Shown: piece by piece, positions 1 to 7,563 of the stretch
Numbering within the stretch: position 1 is the stretch's first letter
Layout of the letters: every line of letters begins with the position of its first letter
Assembly: GCF_004795105.1 (NCBI RefSeq)
Contig: NZ_SSBL01000021.1
Location: 1-64,000, forward strand
Length of the DNA: 64,000 bases
Direction of reading: 5' to 3'
From: Streptomyces sp. A0642
Lineage (GTDB): Bacteria > Actinomycetota > Actinomycetes > Streptomycetales > Streptomycetaceae
The notes under the pieces: generated by a model
Databases searched by the model: none
The model's input: the letters and a program-made list of their open reading frames with translations, nothing else
What the model was told of the DNA's origin: nothing
Program-made: the position numbers and the translations under genes

Positions 1-686
1 AAGCCCTCTATCAGCAAGCCATCGATGCAGGCAGCACCGATGCGATGGTCCAACTGATGAGAATGCGCGAGGCAGCCGGGGACAGTGATGGTGCCGAAGC
101 CCTCGCACAGCGGGCTGCCAACGATGGCAACACCGACGGGCTGCTAGACCTGGCGGTGATGCGTGGATGGGACCGCGCCGAAGCCCTTTACCGGCAAGCT
201 GTTGAGGCGGGCAGTACCGAAGCCGTGGTTCGTCTGGCGATGATGCGGGAGCTCGAAGGGGACCTCGACGAGGCCGAAGTCCTTTACCAGCGTGCCGTTG
301 AAATCGGCGACGCCAACGCCCTGGCTTTGGTGGCGGTGATAAAGGAAAAGGTCGGGGACCGCCATGGCGCCGATGCCTTTGCCGAACGCGCCCTCGAAGC
401 AGGCTCCACCGGCCTTTTGGGTGTCCTATCCCAACTTGCCTGGGAGCGGGAGGAGGCTGGCGACCTCGACGGTGCCGAAGCGCTCTACCGAAGAGCCGTC
501 GCTTCCGGGGATAGCGACGCCTTGTTCGACCTGGCGCTGGAACGAGAGCAGGCAGGTGATCGCGCAAGCGCTGAAGCGCTCTATCGGCAAGCCGCCGACA
601 TCGGCGACAGTCGGGTGAACGCCATTGGACACCGCTGGTGGCCGCATGGGCTTGACCCAGATGGCACACCCACAGCCCGGTGGTAG
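1..686 (+). CDS. TPR/Sel1-like repeat protein, 5' truncated by window edge
   Basis: The frame is open from the first bases of the window, so the N-terminus lies outside. About 228 residues are visible. The whole visible part is made of helical repeats of roughly 33-36 residues with the recurring pattern A-E-A-L-Y-R-Q-A and A-G-S-T-E-A, typical of the large TPR/Sel1 proteins of Streptomyces. The last repeat is followed by a short non-repeat tail ending in TARW. No catalytic domain, signal peptide or membrane segment is visible in this part; the missing N-terminus could carry one. Such proteins act as protein-protein scaffolds, but the partner is unknown. A GC-rich hairpin follows the stop codon. 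Confidence 0.75.
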   Translation, partial: ALYQQAIDAGSTDAMVQLMRMREAAGDSDGAEALAQRAANDGNTDGLLDLAVMRGWDRAEALYRQAVEAGSTEAVVRLAMMRELEGDLDEAEVLYQRAVEIGDANALALVAVIKEKVGDRHGADAFAERALEAGSTGLLGVLSQLAWEREEAGDLDGAEALYRRAVASGDSDALFDLALEREQAGDRASAEALYRQAADIGDSRVNAIGHRWWPHGLDPDGTPTARW

Positions 687-737
687 GTCAAGCATGAAGG
701 GCGCACGACCGTACTGATTGGACTGGACAACAAACGC

Positions 738-761
738 CCCCCCGGGCTGCCGGCCGGGGGG
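738..761 (+). terminator. GC hairpin after the TPR gene
   Basis: An 8-bp stem (CCCCCCGG with CCGGGGGG) encloses an 8-base loop about 50 bases after the TPR stop and is followed by TTC. It is a plausible intrinsic terminator without a U-tract, as is usual in Streptomyces. Confidence 0.5.
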
Positions 762-768
762 TTCAACT

Positions 769-816
769 GGATTGGCTGACCCGAATCGAAATGGCGCCCT
801 CAGCTTGGGAAGCTAC
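769..816 (-). other. Degenerate tRNA-Gly(CCC)-like 3' half, possible attachment-site scar
   Basis: On the minus strand, AGCTT-CCC-AAGCT (815 down to 803) looks like a glycine anticodon arm with anticodon CCC. After a short variable region comes TTCGATTC (790 to 783), the usual T-loop. The T stem and acceptor contain mismatches and there is no 5' half, so this is not a working tRNA. tRNA 3' halves are common att sites of actinomycete integrative elements. The surrounding 687-1080 interval contains no convincing gene; apart from this, the hairpin at 738 and the repeats at 831 I see nothing in it. Confidence 0.4.
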
Positions 817-830
817 GCCACAGCGGGAGC

Positions 831-850
831 CAGTCCGCACGCAGTCCGCA
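831..850. repeat. Two direct repeats CAGTCCGCA
   Basis: CAGTCCGCA occurs at 831-839 and 842-850, 11 bases apart and just beside the tRNA-Gly-like segment. Short direct repeats next to a tRNA-like core resemble integrase arm-type sites. No integrase gene is visible in the window, so this reading is inference. Confidence 0.4.
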
Positions 851-1080
851 GGACACCCGTTCACGACCGCCGCACCCCCTCGCCAGCCATCAGCAAAAGG
901 CCAGGTCAGCGCCCCAGAGGGACAATCCCCGCAGGTCACCGACCTGGCCGATTACTAGGAGACCAAGAAGGCTTGATCTCCGGTCGGGCCGACTGACCTG
1001 CGCTGCCGCAGGTCGCGTCGCCCGCACCTGACCGCACCCGGACCGCGTGACGCCGGCCCTTCGAGCCGGGCGGGGGCGGG

Positions 1081-1539
1081 CTATGCGCCGTCGCCGCTCT
1101 CGCGCAATGAGTGGATCATGCTCTGCAGGATCCGGAACGCGCCGGCCTGCTCGGGTTCGGTCAGCCCCGCCAGCATCCTGACCTCGACGGACCGGACCGC
1201 CGCGGTCGCCTTCTCCAGGCTCTGTCGGCCGCGTGGTGTGAGGCGAGCGGGAAGAACCTTTCCGACGGGCGCCTCCGCGGGCCTGGTCACGTAACCGTCC
1301 CGTTCCAGGGTCTGGAGCAGTACGTTCATCGACTGCCGCGTCACGAACGCCCCCCGCGCGAGCTCGGAGTTCGACAAGCCCGGCCGTTGGGCCAGCAGTT
1401 CGAGGCAGGAGTAGTGCGTCACGCTCATCCCGAGGGGCCGCAACACCTCCTCCATGGCGGCGCGCAGGGCGCTCGACGCCTCTTTCAGCAGGTAGCCCAG
1501 CGATTTGTCCAGGTCGATGCCGACACCCTTTTGACTCAT
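1081..1539 (-). CDS. MarR-family transcriptional regulator
   Basis: A 152-residue protein of normal MarR length. The winged helix lies at about residues 45-105, with the recognition-helix region around LARGAFVTRQSMNVLLQTLE, flanked by dimerisation helices at both ends. It is transcribed divergently from a VOC-domain gene. Two near-identical palindromes fill the shared promoter, one of them overlapping this gene's own start codon, so autorepression and control of the neighbour are likely. MarR proteins usually release DNA on binding small phenolic or toxic ligands or on thiol oxidation. The ligand cannot be read from the sequence. No cysteine stands out as a redox sensor. Confidence 0.9.
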   Translation of the reverse strand: MSQKGVGIDLDKSLGYLLKEASSALRAAMEEVLRPLGMSVTHYSCLELLAQRPGLSNSELARGAFVTRQSMNVLLQTLERDGYVTRPAEAPVGKVLPARLTPRGRQSLEKATAAVRSVEVRMLAGLTEPEQAGAFRILQSMIHSLRESGDGA

Positions 1540-1554
1540 GTCAGGATTCTGACA
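1539..1554. promoter_or_regulatory. MarR operator 1 (palindrome)
   Basis: TGTCAG-GATT-CTGACA is a perfect 6-bp inverted repeat with a 4-base spacer. It overlaps the marR start codon. The same half-sites recur at 1567-1582. Binding by the adjacent MarR is inferred. Confidence 0.7.
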
Positions 1555-1565
1555 TAGCGTGGCGC

Positions 1566-1583
1566 GTGTCAGGAATCTGACAC
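1566..1583. promoter_or_regulatory. MarR operator 2 (palindrome)
   Basis: GTGTCAG-GAAT-CTGACAC is a perfect 7-bp inverted repeat whose centre is 28 bp from that of operator 1. It lies 20 bp upstream of the VOC gene start. Confidence 0.7.
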
Positions 1584-1602
1584 GAAGAGAAGGAGCACGC
1601 CC

Positions 1603-1971
1603 ATGCCCGCCACCGGCCCCGACTTCCTCTCGCTCCAGGCGCGCGACCTCGCCGCTTCACAGGCGTTCTACGAGCAGTACCTCGGCCTCGTCCGCTCACG
1701 GACCGGACCTCCGCATGCCGTCGTCTTCGACACGAAGCCGATCTCTTTCGCGCTCCGCGACGTCGTCCCCGGCACCGACCTCGCCTCCGCCGCCCAGCCC
1801 GGAATCGGCGCCGCGATCTGGCTCCACGCCACCGACGTCCAGGCCATCCACGACGCTCTCGCCGCTGACGGCCACACCATCGTCTCCGCACCGGTCGACG
1901 GCCCCTTCGGCCGGACCTTCACCTTCGCCGACCCCGACGGCTACCACGTCACCCTCCACGACCGCGCCTGA
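1603..1971 (+). CDS. VOC (glyoxalase/bleomycin-resistance fold) protein
   Basis: A 122-residue protein with the beta-alpha-beta-beta-beta VOC fold. The N-terminal part (FLSLQARDLAASQAFYEQYL) and the C-terminal TFADPDGYHVTLHD strand are characteristic. Members are metal-dependent isomerases or dioxygenases, or drug-binding resistance proteins. The substrate is not predictable here. It is divergent from the marR gene and shares its two operators, so it is probably induced by the compound that MarR senses, which fits a detoxification or sequestration role. The start is supported by a purine-rich AGAAGGAG-type ribosome binding site just upstream. Confidence 0.88.
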   Translation: MPATGPDFLSLQARDLAASQAFYEQYLGLVRSRTGPPHAVVFDTKPISFALRDVVPGTDLASAAQPGIGAAIWLHATDVQAIHDALAADGHTIVSAPVDGPFGRTFTFADPDGYHVTLHDRA

Positions 1972-2026
1972 TCCGCCCGGCGCCGGCACTCGGCCGGCTG
2001 CGGGCGCGGGAGCCGCGACGTGACGG

Positions 2027-2383
2027 CTAGAACGTGATGACGGTGGCCTGTTCGAGCGTGAAGCGCAGGAACTCGTCGCGCGCCACCCGCAGGTTGAGCC
2101 CGCGTCGTACGAGTTCGGCTTCGACTCCGTCGGCGCGCGCCGCGTTGACGCACGCACCGACGGCGACGCCTGCGGCGATCAACTCGTCGATCTGGCGGTT
2201 GTAGGTGACGCCCGCCTCGGAGGCGCCGCCGTCGGTCAGGCGGCGCTGGGCAGGCCCGAAGCACAGGACCTCGACCACGCAGTCGTGGTCCGACGCGACC
2301 TCGTGGATGCGCTGGGCCACGCGCGTCCCCGTAGTGATCGAGTGGTCGTCGTCGTGGAACACGTGAATGACCGTCTTGGGCAT
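2027..2383 (-). CDS. DsrE-family small protein
   Basis: A 118-residue cytosolic protein with the DsrE/DsrF-like alpha/beta fold: an N-terminal beta strand (KTVIHVFHDDD), a central VLCFGPAQRR strand-turn with Cys, and a second Cys in GVAVGACVNAARADG, the position of the reactive cysteine in sulfur-relay relatives. In DsrE proteins this cysteine can carry persulfide. Whether the protein is a sulfur carrier or only shares the fold is not known. It stands alone, convergent with the VOC gene, with no sulfur-metabolism genes nearby. Confidence 0.75.
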   Translation of the reverse strand: MPKTVIHVFHDDDHSITTGTRVAQRIHEVASDHDCVVEVLCFGPAQRRLTDGGASEAGVTYNRQIDELIAAGVAVGACVNAARADGVEAELVRRGLNLRVARDEFLRFTLEQATVITF

Positions 2384-2527
2384 CTGCCGCCTCTTCCGTT
2401 CGTTCGATCCGGTCGCCGAGCAGGCCGACCGTAAACCCGATATCGATAGGCGAGACGATACGTCTTACATTTCGGAACGAGCGGTGGGGCTCGGGGTCCG
2501 GCCGCGGCCTGGGTCGCGAGCGACCAG

Positions 2528-2556
2528 AGACGCGAGGCCCCTGTGGCCTCGCGTCT
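2528..2556 (-). terminator. Hairpin after the MFS gene
   Basis: A 12-bp perfect stem (AGACGCGAGGCC with its complement) and a 5-base loop lie about 45 bases beyond the stop of the minus-strand MFS gene. Confidence 0.65.
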
Positions 2557-2598
2557 TCGGTCCATGGGGCTGCGGACAGCGCGCCCACGCCCCCACCG

Positions 2599-4068
2599 TC
2601 ATTCCCGCGCGCCGCCCCGCGCCCGCCGCGGCCCCAGGAACGCTCCGGCCAGCAGGGCTCCCGCCAGGACCAGGGCGGAGTTGACCAGGATGGCGAGCGA
2701 GACTCCGGAGAGGACGCCGTCGGGGCCCGCGTCGCCGAGGGCGGACATCCGGGCCGTGGCGATCGCGCTCATGACCGGGATGCCCATGGTGATGCCGACC
2801 TGCTGCGTCATCGTGGCAAGACCGGTGGCCAGGCCCTGCTCGTCGTCGGGGAGGCCGGAGGTGGCCGTGACCATGAAGCCGACGATCATCAGCATGTTGC
2901 CGATGCCCCCGATGAACGTGGCCGCCAGCAGCAGCCAGATCCACGCCCCCGAGGTGCCGAGCGCCACCAGGGAGAGCGTGGCGACGGCTTGGACGAGGCC
3001 GCCGGTCACGATGGTCGCCCGGTTGCCGAAGCGGCCGACGGCCCGGCCGCCGAGCGTGCCGCCGATCACCGTCCCGACGCCCAGGACACCGAAGGCGAGA
3101 CCCGTCGCCAGCGGCGAGTAGCCGAGGACTTCCTGGAGGTAGAGCGTCAGCAGGAAGACCAGCGAGGTCTCGGTGACGAAGGCGATCAGACCGGTGGCGT
3201 TGCCCCAGATGACGCTGCGGCGCTTGAGGATGCGTACGGGAACGAGCGGCGCGGCGGCCCTCTTCTCGACGAACCAGAAGGCGATGAGCAGGGCGGCGCC
3301 GGCGAGCAGTGCGGTCAGGGTGGTCGGCGTGGTCCAGCCGGTCGCGCCGGCCTGGGTCAGTCCGTAGACGAGGAGCAGCAGCCCGCCGGTGACGGTCGCG
3401 GCGCCCGGGATGTCGAGCCGGGGGCGGCCGGCGGGGCGCGAGTCGGTGATGACGGACGGGGCGAGGGCGACGACGAGGGCGGCGACGGGGACGTTGACGA
3501 AGAAGGCCCAGCGCCAGGAGAGCAGATCGGTGAGGAGTCCGCCGAGGATGGCGCCCGCGGTGAAGCCCGCGGACATCAGGGCGCCGTTGAGGCCGAGGGC
3601 GCGTTCGCGCAGGGGGCCCTCCTTGAACGCGGTGGTCAGCAGGGCGAGTCCGGCCGGGGTGACGGCGGCCGTGGCGAGCCCCTGGAGGACCCGGGCGGTG
3701 AGCAGAACCTCGGGAGAGGTCGCCAGTCCGCCGAGCGCCGAGGAGAGGCCGAGGACGACCATGCCGCCCACGAAGAGGCGCTTGCGGCCCACGAGGTCGG
3801 CGATGCGGCCGAACAGGAGGGTGAAGCCCGCGGCGGCCAGGGCGAAGGCGGTGGCGATCCACTGAAGGTTCGGGAGCGAGAAGCCGAGTCCTTCGCCGAC
3901 GACGGGCAGCGCGACGTTCAGGATCGAGAAGTCCACGGCGATCATGAACTGCGCGCCGAGGAGAAGGGCGAGGACGAGCTTCTGCCGTCCGGTCATACGG
4001 GAGTCGGCGTGCGGGGTCCCGGCCTGTTCGACAGGGGGGTGGAGTGCGGGCCGGCTGGGTGCGGACAT
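2599..4068 (-). CDS. MFS drug exporter, DHA2 (EmrB/QacA) type
   Basis: A 489-residue integral membrane protein with about 14 hydrophobic segments, as expected for the 14-TM DHA2 family. The first segment contains the D1-like NVALP motif (FSILNVALPVVGEGLGFS), followed by the loop 2-3 motif FGRIADLVGRKRLF, the A motif of major facilitators. It is predicted to be a proton-coupled exporter of drugs or toxic metabolites in the plasma membrane. It is divergent from a TetR gene. The intergenic palindrome at 4094-4117 suggests repression by that TetR. The substrate is unknown. Confidence 0.92.
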   Translation of the reverse strand: MSAPSRPALHPPVEQAGTPHADSRMTGRQKLVLALLLGAQFMIAVDFSILNVALPVVGEGLGFSLPNLQWIATAFALAAAGFTLLFGRIADLVGRKRLFVGGMVVLGLSSALGGLATSPEVLLTARVLQGLATAAVTPAGLALLTTAFKEGPLRERALGLNGALMSAGFTAGAILGGLLTDLLSWRWAFFVNVPVAALVVALAPSVITDSRPAGRPRLDIPGAATVTGGLLLLVYGLTQAGATGWTTPTTLTALLAGAALLIAFWFVEKRAAAPLVPVRILKRRSVIWGNATGLIAFVTETSLVFLLTLYLQEVLGYSPLATGLAFGVLGVGTVIGGTLGGRAVGRFGNRATIVTGGLVQAVATLSLVALGTSGAWIWLLLAATFIGGIGNMLMIVGFMVTATSGLPDDEQGLATGLATMTQQVGITMGIPVMSAIATARMSALGDAGPDGVLSGVSLAILVNSALVLAGALLAGAFLGPRRARGGARE

Positions 4069-4093
4069 GGTCGTCCTTCCTCGGACGGAGGTT

Positions 4094-4117
4094 TTAACGG
4101 GTCTCTGGTCCCGTTAA
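4094..4117. promoter_or_regulatory. TetR operator between MFS pump and tetR
   Basis: TTAACGGG and CCCGTTAA form a perfect 8-bp inverted repeat around an 8-base spacer. A further half-site, GAGACCCGTTA at 4160-4170, is the complement of 4095-4105 and overlaps the tetR start codon, so the repressor may bind both promoters. The assignment to the adjacent TetR is inferred. Confidence 0.7.
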
Positions 4118-4169
4118 GATGGAATGACCGTAGCAGAGGATCGCTCATTAATGGAACTGGAGACCCGTT

Positions 4170-4790
4170 ATGACGTCGGAGAGCCCTGAGAACGTGGAAC
4201 CCGGTACGGTCCGGCCCGGCGGACGCACCGCCCGGGTCCGCGAATCCGTCCTGCGTGCGGCGGGTGACGCCCTCGCCGAGCAGGGCTTCGACCGGCTCGA
4301 CCTCGCCGATGTCGCACGCCGCGCGGAGGTGGGCAAGACGACCGTCTACCGGCGTTGGTCCACCACCACCGGCCTGATCGCCGACCTCCTCGACGACATG
4401 GCCGCGCAGTCCTCACCGCGCGCCCGGACCGGCTCGCTGTCCGAAGACCTCCGGGCCAACGCCCGGCTCGTGCTGTCGACGCTCACCGACCCGCGCCAGG
4501 GCGCCCTGTTCCGCTCCGTGATCGCCGCGGCCACGTGCGACGCGCGCACGGCGCAGGCTCTGCACCGGTTCTACGCGGTCCGCATCCAGGAGTGGGCGGG
4601 CTGCGTCACCGAGGCCGTGGAACGCGGCGAACTGCCCGTCGGCACCGACGCGGACGAGGTGATCCGCGCCGTCTCCGCCCCCCTCTACTACCGGCTGCTG
4701 GCCAGCGGCGACCCGCTCGACGAGGCGGCCGCCGACCGGGCCGCCGAGGCCGCCGTCGTGGCGGCGAAGGCCGGTACGTACGTGCGCTGA
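4170..4790 (+). CDS. TetR/AcrR-family regulator of the MFS pump
   Basis: A 206-residue TetR protein. The N-terminal helix-turn-helix (about residues 22-70) contains DLADVARRAEVGKTTVYRRW, a textbook TetR recognition helix. The C-terminal half is an all-helical ligand-binding and dimerisation domain. It is divergent from the MFS exporter. An 11-base operator half-site overlaps its own start, which points to autorepression. The ligand is probably a substrate of the pump (inference). Confidence 0.92.
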   Translation: MTSESPENVEPGTVRPGGRTARVRESVLRAAGDALAEQGFDRLDLADVARRAEVGKTTVYRRWSTTTGLIADLLDDMAAQSSPRARTGSLSEDLRANARLVLSTLTDPRQGALFRSVIAAATCDARTAQALHRFYAVRIQEWAGCVTEAVERGELPVGTDADEVIRAVSAPLYYRLLASGDPLDEAAADRAAEAAVVAAKAGTYVR

Positions 4791-4792
4791 AG

Positions 4793-5416
4793 TCAGCCCG
4801 CCCGCAACCGGGCAGCCCAGGGGTGGCCCGCGCCCTCGGCCAGGGTGATCGTCTCCGTCAGCCAGGCGCGCCCGTCCTCGCCGAGAACGGGCAGAGCGGC
4901 CTCGAAGTCCTGCTCGTCCTTGGGGCGGCGGGACCTCGCCTTGTAGAGGAGCTGGACCTCGGGTGCGAGGTAGGGGACGCCGTCGTCGGAGACCCTGCCG
5001 AGCCGCTCCAGCGGAAGGCGGATCCTCGGGTCGCGGCGGAACACCCAGTCGCCGTCCTCCGCGTCGTCGAGCATGAACTGCACCCGCCACGGTTCGCCCG
5101 CGCCCGGCCGGCACCAGATGTCATGCACCTGTGGCGGCAGGAGCTCGCCGGGAAGCCACGGCCGCAGCGTGCCGGGCGGATCGGCGGCCCACCACTGACC
5201 GTCCGGCAGCAGCCGCTGAACCGCGAGCTGGTCGCCGCGCAGCAGGAGCACGTCGATGTCGCCGTGGTCCCGGTAGGCGCGGCCCACGGCCAGTTCGACC
5301 GCGTACCCGCCCGCGATCCACCACGGCGCGCCCAGGGGGGAGAGCAGGCGTACGGCTTCGGGGAGGGACATCGGCTCCCAGGGACCCCAGGGAGTCTCCG
5401 TGCGCATCGGGGGCAT
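4793..5416 (-). CDS. Nucleotidyltransferase, aminoglycoside-adenylyltransferase-like
   Basis: A 207-residue protein with the pol-beta-type nucleotidyltransferase core: WWIAGGYAVELAVGR followed by HGDIDVLLLR, where D-x-D would bind the metal-nucleotide. The arrangement resembles ANT(2'')-type aminoglycoside adenylyltransferases, and the length is similar. Chromosomal relatives in Streptomyces are mostly uncharacterised, so actual resistance is not implied. Its 3' end lies 2 bases from the end of the convergent tetR gene. A start at the internal Met preceding SLPEAVRLL (residue 16) is also possible. Confidence 0.78.
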   Translation of the reverse strand: MPPMRTETPWGPWEPMSLPEAVRLLSPLGAPWWIAGGYAVELAVGRAYRDHGDIDVLLLRGDQLAVQRLLPDGQWWAADPPGTLRPWLPGELLPPQVHDIWCRPGAGEPWRVQFMLDDAEDGDWVFRRDPRIRLPLERLGRVSDDGVPYLAPEVQLLYKARSRRPKDEQDFEAALPVLGEDGRAWLTETITLAEGAGHPWAARLRAG

Positions 5417-5434
5417 GAGGGCTCCCGCCGGTTC

Positions 5435-5566
5435 GGTTCGTCGGTTGTCGGGTCGTCGGTTGACGGATCGCGCCCGCTGACGGGGGCGCCTGCTGCCGGG
5501 CGGACGGCTGACGGCCCCACGGCTGCGGTTCGTCGGCTGTCGGCACGGACACCGGTTCGTCGGCTG
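5435..5566. repeat. Four degenerate copies of a GGTTCGTCGG-type repeat
   Basis: GGTTCGTCGGTTGTCGG at 5435-5451 is followed by close variants at 5450-5466, 5527-5543 and 5554-5566. They lie in the gap between the nucleotidyltransferase and NmrA genes, where no gene is visible. Confidence 0.5.
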
Positions 5567-5576
5567 CCGCTTCGCC

Positions 5577-5616
5577 GGCCGCGGAACCCGGCCCGGGGCC
5601 CCGTGGTTCCGCGGCC
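5577..5616 (-). terminator. Hairpin after the NmrA-like gene
   Basis: An 11-bp perfect stem (GGCCGCGGAAC with its complement) encloses an 18-base GC loop and lies 24 bases beyond the stop of the minus-strand gene ending at 5640. Confidence 0.55.
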
Positions 5617-5639
5617 CCGGCCCCCTTCGGAGCGGAGGT

Positions 5640-6572
5640 TCAGCCGCCGGTGAGGAGGTGGCGGTAGCTGTCCGGGTGTTCGTGGAGGTACGTGGCCAGG
5701 CTCATGGGGGGCCTGCCCGTGAGGGTGGCCACGGCATCCGAGACGGTGGCCATCTCCCCGGCCGCGATGGCCTCGTACGAGGTCACCCAGCCGGCCACCT
5801 CCCAGTCCGGCGCGCCGTAACCGGACCGCGAGGCGTAGGCCTCCTCCCGCGTCTCCGGCACATAGGTGATGGCCCGTCCGGTGACCCGGCTCAGCTCCTC
5901 GGCGGCCTCGGCGAGGGTGAACGCCTCGGGCCCGGTCAGTTCGTGCGTCTTCCCGTCGTGCGTGGGGCCGGAGGGGTCGGCGCCGGACAGCAGGACGGCG
6001 GTCGCCGCGTCGGCGATGTCCTCGTGGGCCACCGCGGCGACCCTGCCGTCACCGGCCGGTCCCCGCAGGACACCGTCGGCGCCGGTCATCGCCGGCAGGC
6101 CGGCCAGATACCAGCTGTCGCGCAGGAAGGTGTGCCGGACGCCGGAGACCCGGATGTGGGCCTCGGTGTCCCAGTGGTCCCGGGCGAAGGTGAACGTCGC
6201 GTCGGGCGCTGCGCCGAGGAAGGAGACGTACACGATCCGTTCGACGCCCGCCGCTACCGCCGCGTCCACGGCCGTCGTGTGCTCGTGCACCCGGTCCGGA
6301 CTCTCGTGCGCGGAGACGAGGAACAGGGTGTGCGCCCCGGCCAGGGCCCGGCGCATGGCCTCCCCGTCCCCGTACGGGGCGGCCGGTGCGGCGTCGGCGC
6401 CGGGCAGTCCGGGCAGCCGGGACGGGTCGCGGCCGAGGAGCCGTACGGGAACGCCCGCCCGGGTCAGCCGCCTCGCGACCCGGCCGCCGAGCGCCCCGCT
6501 CGCTCCGGTGACGGCGGTGAGGGGACCGTTCGAGGCTCCGCCGGAACTCTGTGTGCGGTCGGTGGGGTTCAT
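5640..6572 (-). CDS. NmrA-like NAD(P)-binding SDR protein
   Basis: A 310-residue atypical short-chain dehydrogenase. The dinucleotide-binding motif is TGASGALGGRVARRL near the N-terminus, followed by an Arg-rich strand end (VRLLGRDPSR) that suits NADP(H). The rest matches the NmrA/YtfG (quinone reductase 2-like) pattern, with FLVSAHESPDRV and VYVSFLGAAPDATF. Members either reduce quinones or act as redox sensors; which applies here is not clear. Its start overlaps the stop of the upstream DUF952 gene by 4 bases (ATGA), so the two are translationally coupled. Confidence 0.87.
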   Translation of the reverse strand: MNPTDRTQSSGGASNGPLTAVTGASGALGGRVARRLTRAGVPVRLLGRDPSRLPGLPGADAAPAAPYGDGEAMRRALAGAHTLFLVSAHESPDRVHEHTTAVDAAVAAGVERIVYVSFLGAAPDATFTFARDHWDTEAHIRVSGVRHTFLRDSWYLAGLPAMTGADGVLRGPAGDGRVAAVAHEDIADAATAVLLSGADPSGPTHDGKTHELTGPEAFTLAEAAEELSRVTGRAITYVPETREEAYASRSGYGAPDWEVAGWVTSYEAIAAGEMATVSDAVATLTGRPPMSLATYLHEHPDSYRHLLTGG

Positions 6573-6925
6573 GCGGGGTCGCCTTCCTCGTGCGGCCAGG
6601 GGCGCACTTCCACGACCGCCTCGACCGGAACCGGTCCGTAGATGTGCGGGAACTCCTCGCCGCCGGGCGGGAGCGACTCGTAACGCACGGGGGCGGCCAG
6701 CCGATCGGTGTCGATGACGAGCACCACCAGGTCCTGGTCACCGGCCCCGGCCCGGCTCCCGGGGCCGTACAGGAACTCGGCCACACCGGCGAGCTGGTGC
6801 GGCAGTGAGCAGTGGATGAAGCCCTCCTCGTGCAGGGTGCGGCCGCGGGTGGACATCTCGTACGTCCCGATCCCGCGAGCCGCCTCCCACAACGGGCGTT
6901 CCGTCAGGTGCAGCAGTTCGGCCAT
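6569..6925 (-). CDS. DUF952-family protein
   Basis: A 118-residue protein that I recognise as DUF952 from LHLTERPLWEAARG near the start, GFIHCSLPHQL in the middle and FPHIYGPVPVEAVVEV near the end. The conserved FIHCS His/Cys and the HIYG motif are present. The biochemical role of the family is unknown. It is the first gene of a two-gene unit with the NmrA-like oxidoreductase, whose start codon overlaps its stop. It has no signal peptide and is presumably cytosolic. Confidence 0.88.
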   Translation of the reverse strand: MAELLHLTERPLWEAARGIGTYEMSTRGRTLHEEGFIHCSLPHQLAGVAEFLYGPGSRAGAGDQDLVVLVIDTDRLAAPVRYESLPPGGEEFPHIYGPVPVEAVVEVRPWPHEEGDPA

Positions 6926-7098
6926 GCGTCAAAACTAAGGGCTGACCCGCGATTCCCGGTGGATCAGCGCGCGGCTTCGGATGCGGTGCATCGCAAGGCG
7001 GAGAGGCGCCCCCACACGGGACGCGTGCGGGCGCTCCGGCCACACGGGGAGGCGCCGGGGCCCTCGTCGTGGGCCCGCCCGGAGTGGCGGGACAGCCC

Positions 7099-7452
7099 TC
7101 AGCCGCGCCGGCGCGCCCTGCGGGCCACCAGCGTGGCCGCCGTGCCGGCGATCAGCAGGGCCGCCCCGATCCCGCCGATCACCCATTCACCCCCGCGCGA
7201 ACCCGTGTCCGGGAGCCGCCCTCCGGGGGCCGTCCATGAGGCGCCGCCCCGCTCCGCCGGGTCGGACTTCCCGGGGGCGACGATCCTTTCCCCCGCATCG
7301 GAGGCGACCGCCGTGACCAGGTAGCCGCCGTCGACGGACAGCGGATCGGCGGCGGCCATGGTGGGCGCCAGGGCTCCCACCATGGCCGTCGCCGCCACGA
7401 CCGTCGCGGCCACGTGGCTCCTTTTGCCCCTTGTGCGCTTGTTTGATCCCAT
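7099..7452 (-). CDS. Small LPDTG sortase-anchored surface protein
   Basis: A 117-residue secreted protein. The N-terminus is a signal peptide with basic residues, a hydrophobic stretch (AATVVAATAMVGALAPTMA) and an Ala-rich cleavage region before DPLSV. The C-terminus is a classical cell-wall sorting signal: LPDTG, a hydrophobic segment (WVIGGIGAALLIAGTAATLV) and the basic tail ARRARRRG. The mature exposed part would be only about 45 residues. I start it at the ATG at 7452; a TTG three codons upstream keeps the frame open. No sortase gene is in the window. The function is unknown. Confidence 0.8.
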   Translation of the reverse strand: MGSNKRTRGKRSHVAATVVAATAMVGALAPTMAAADPLSVDGGYLVTAVASDAGERIVAPGKSDPAERGGASWTAPGGRLPDTGSRGGEWVIGGIGAALLIAGTAATLVARRARRRG

Positions 7453-7563
7453 GCTGCGCAATATGCAGCGTGAGGGGAACCCGGGAGGCGTGCCACGCCG
7501 GGAAGCCGGACCGTTCCGCCGGCCACCGTCATCAGACCGTGTTCCTCCGGCGGCAGGCGGTGG

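Noticed and set aside
718..996. 92-codon plus-strand ORF after the TPR gene
   Set aside because: It runs through the hairpin and the tRNA-like segment, has no ribosome binding site and reads as Pro/Arg/Gly-rich non-coding translation.
2989..4173. 394-codon ORF antisense to the MFS gene
   Set aside because: Its Gly/Glu/Asp-rich composition with no domains is the normal shadow of a GC-biased gene; the MFS frame has clear transmembrane motifs.
4793..5416. Calling the nucleotidyltransferase an antibiotic-resistance gene
   Set aside because: Motifs fit the fold, but chromosomal relatives are common and uncharacterised; resistance is not shown by sequence.
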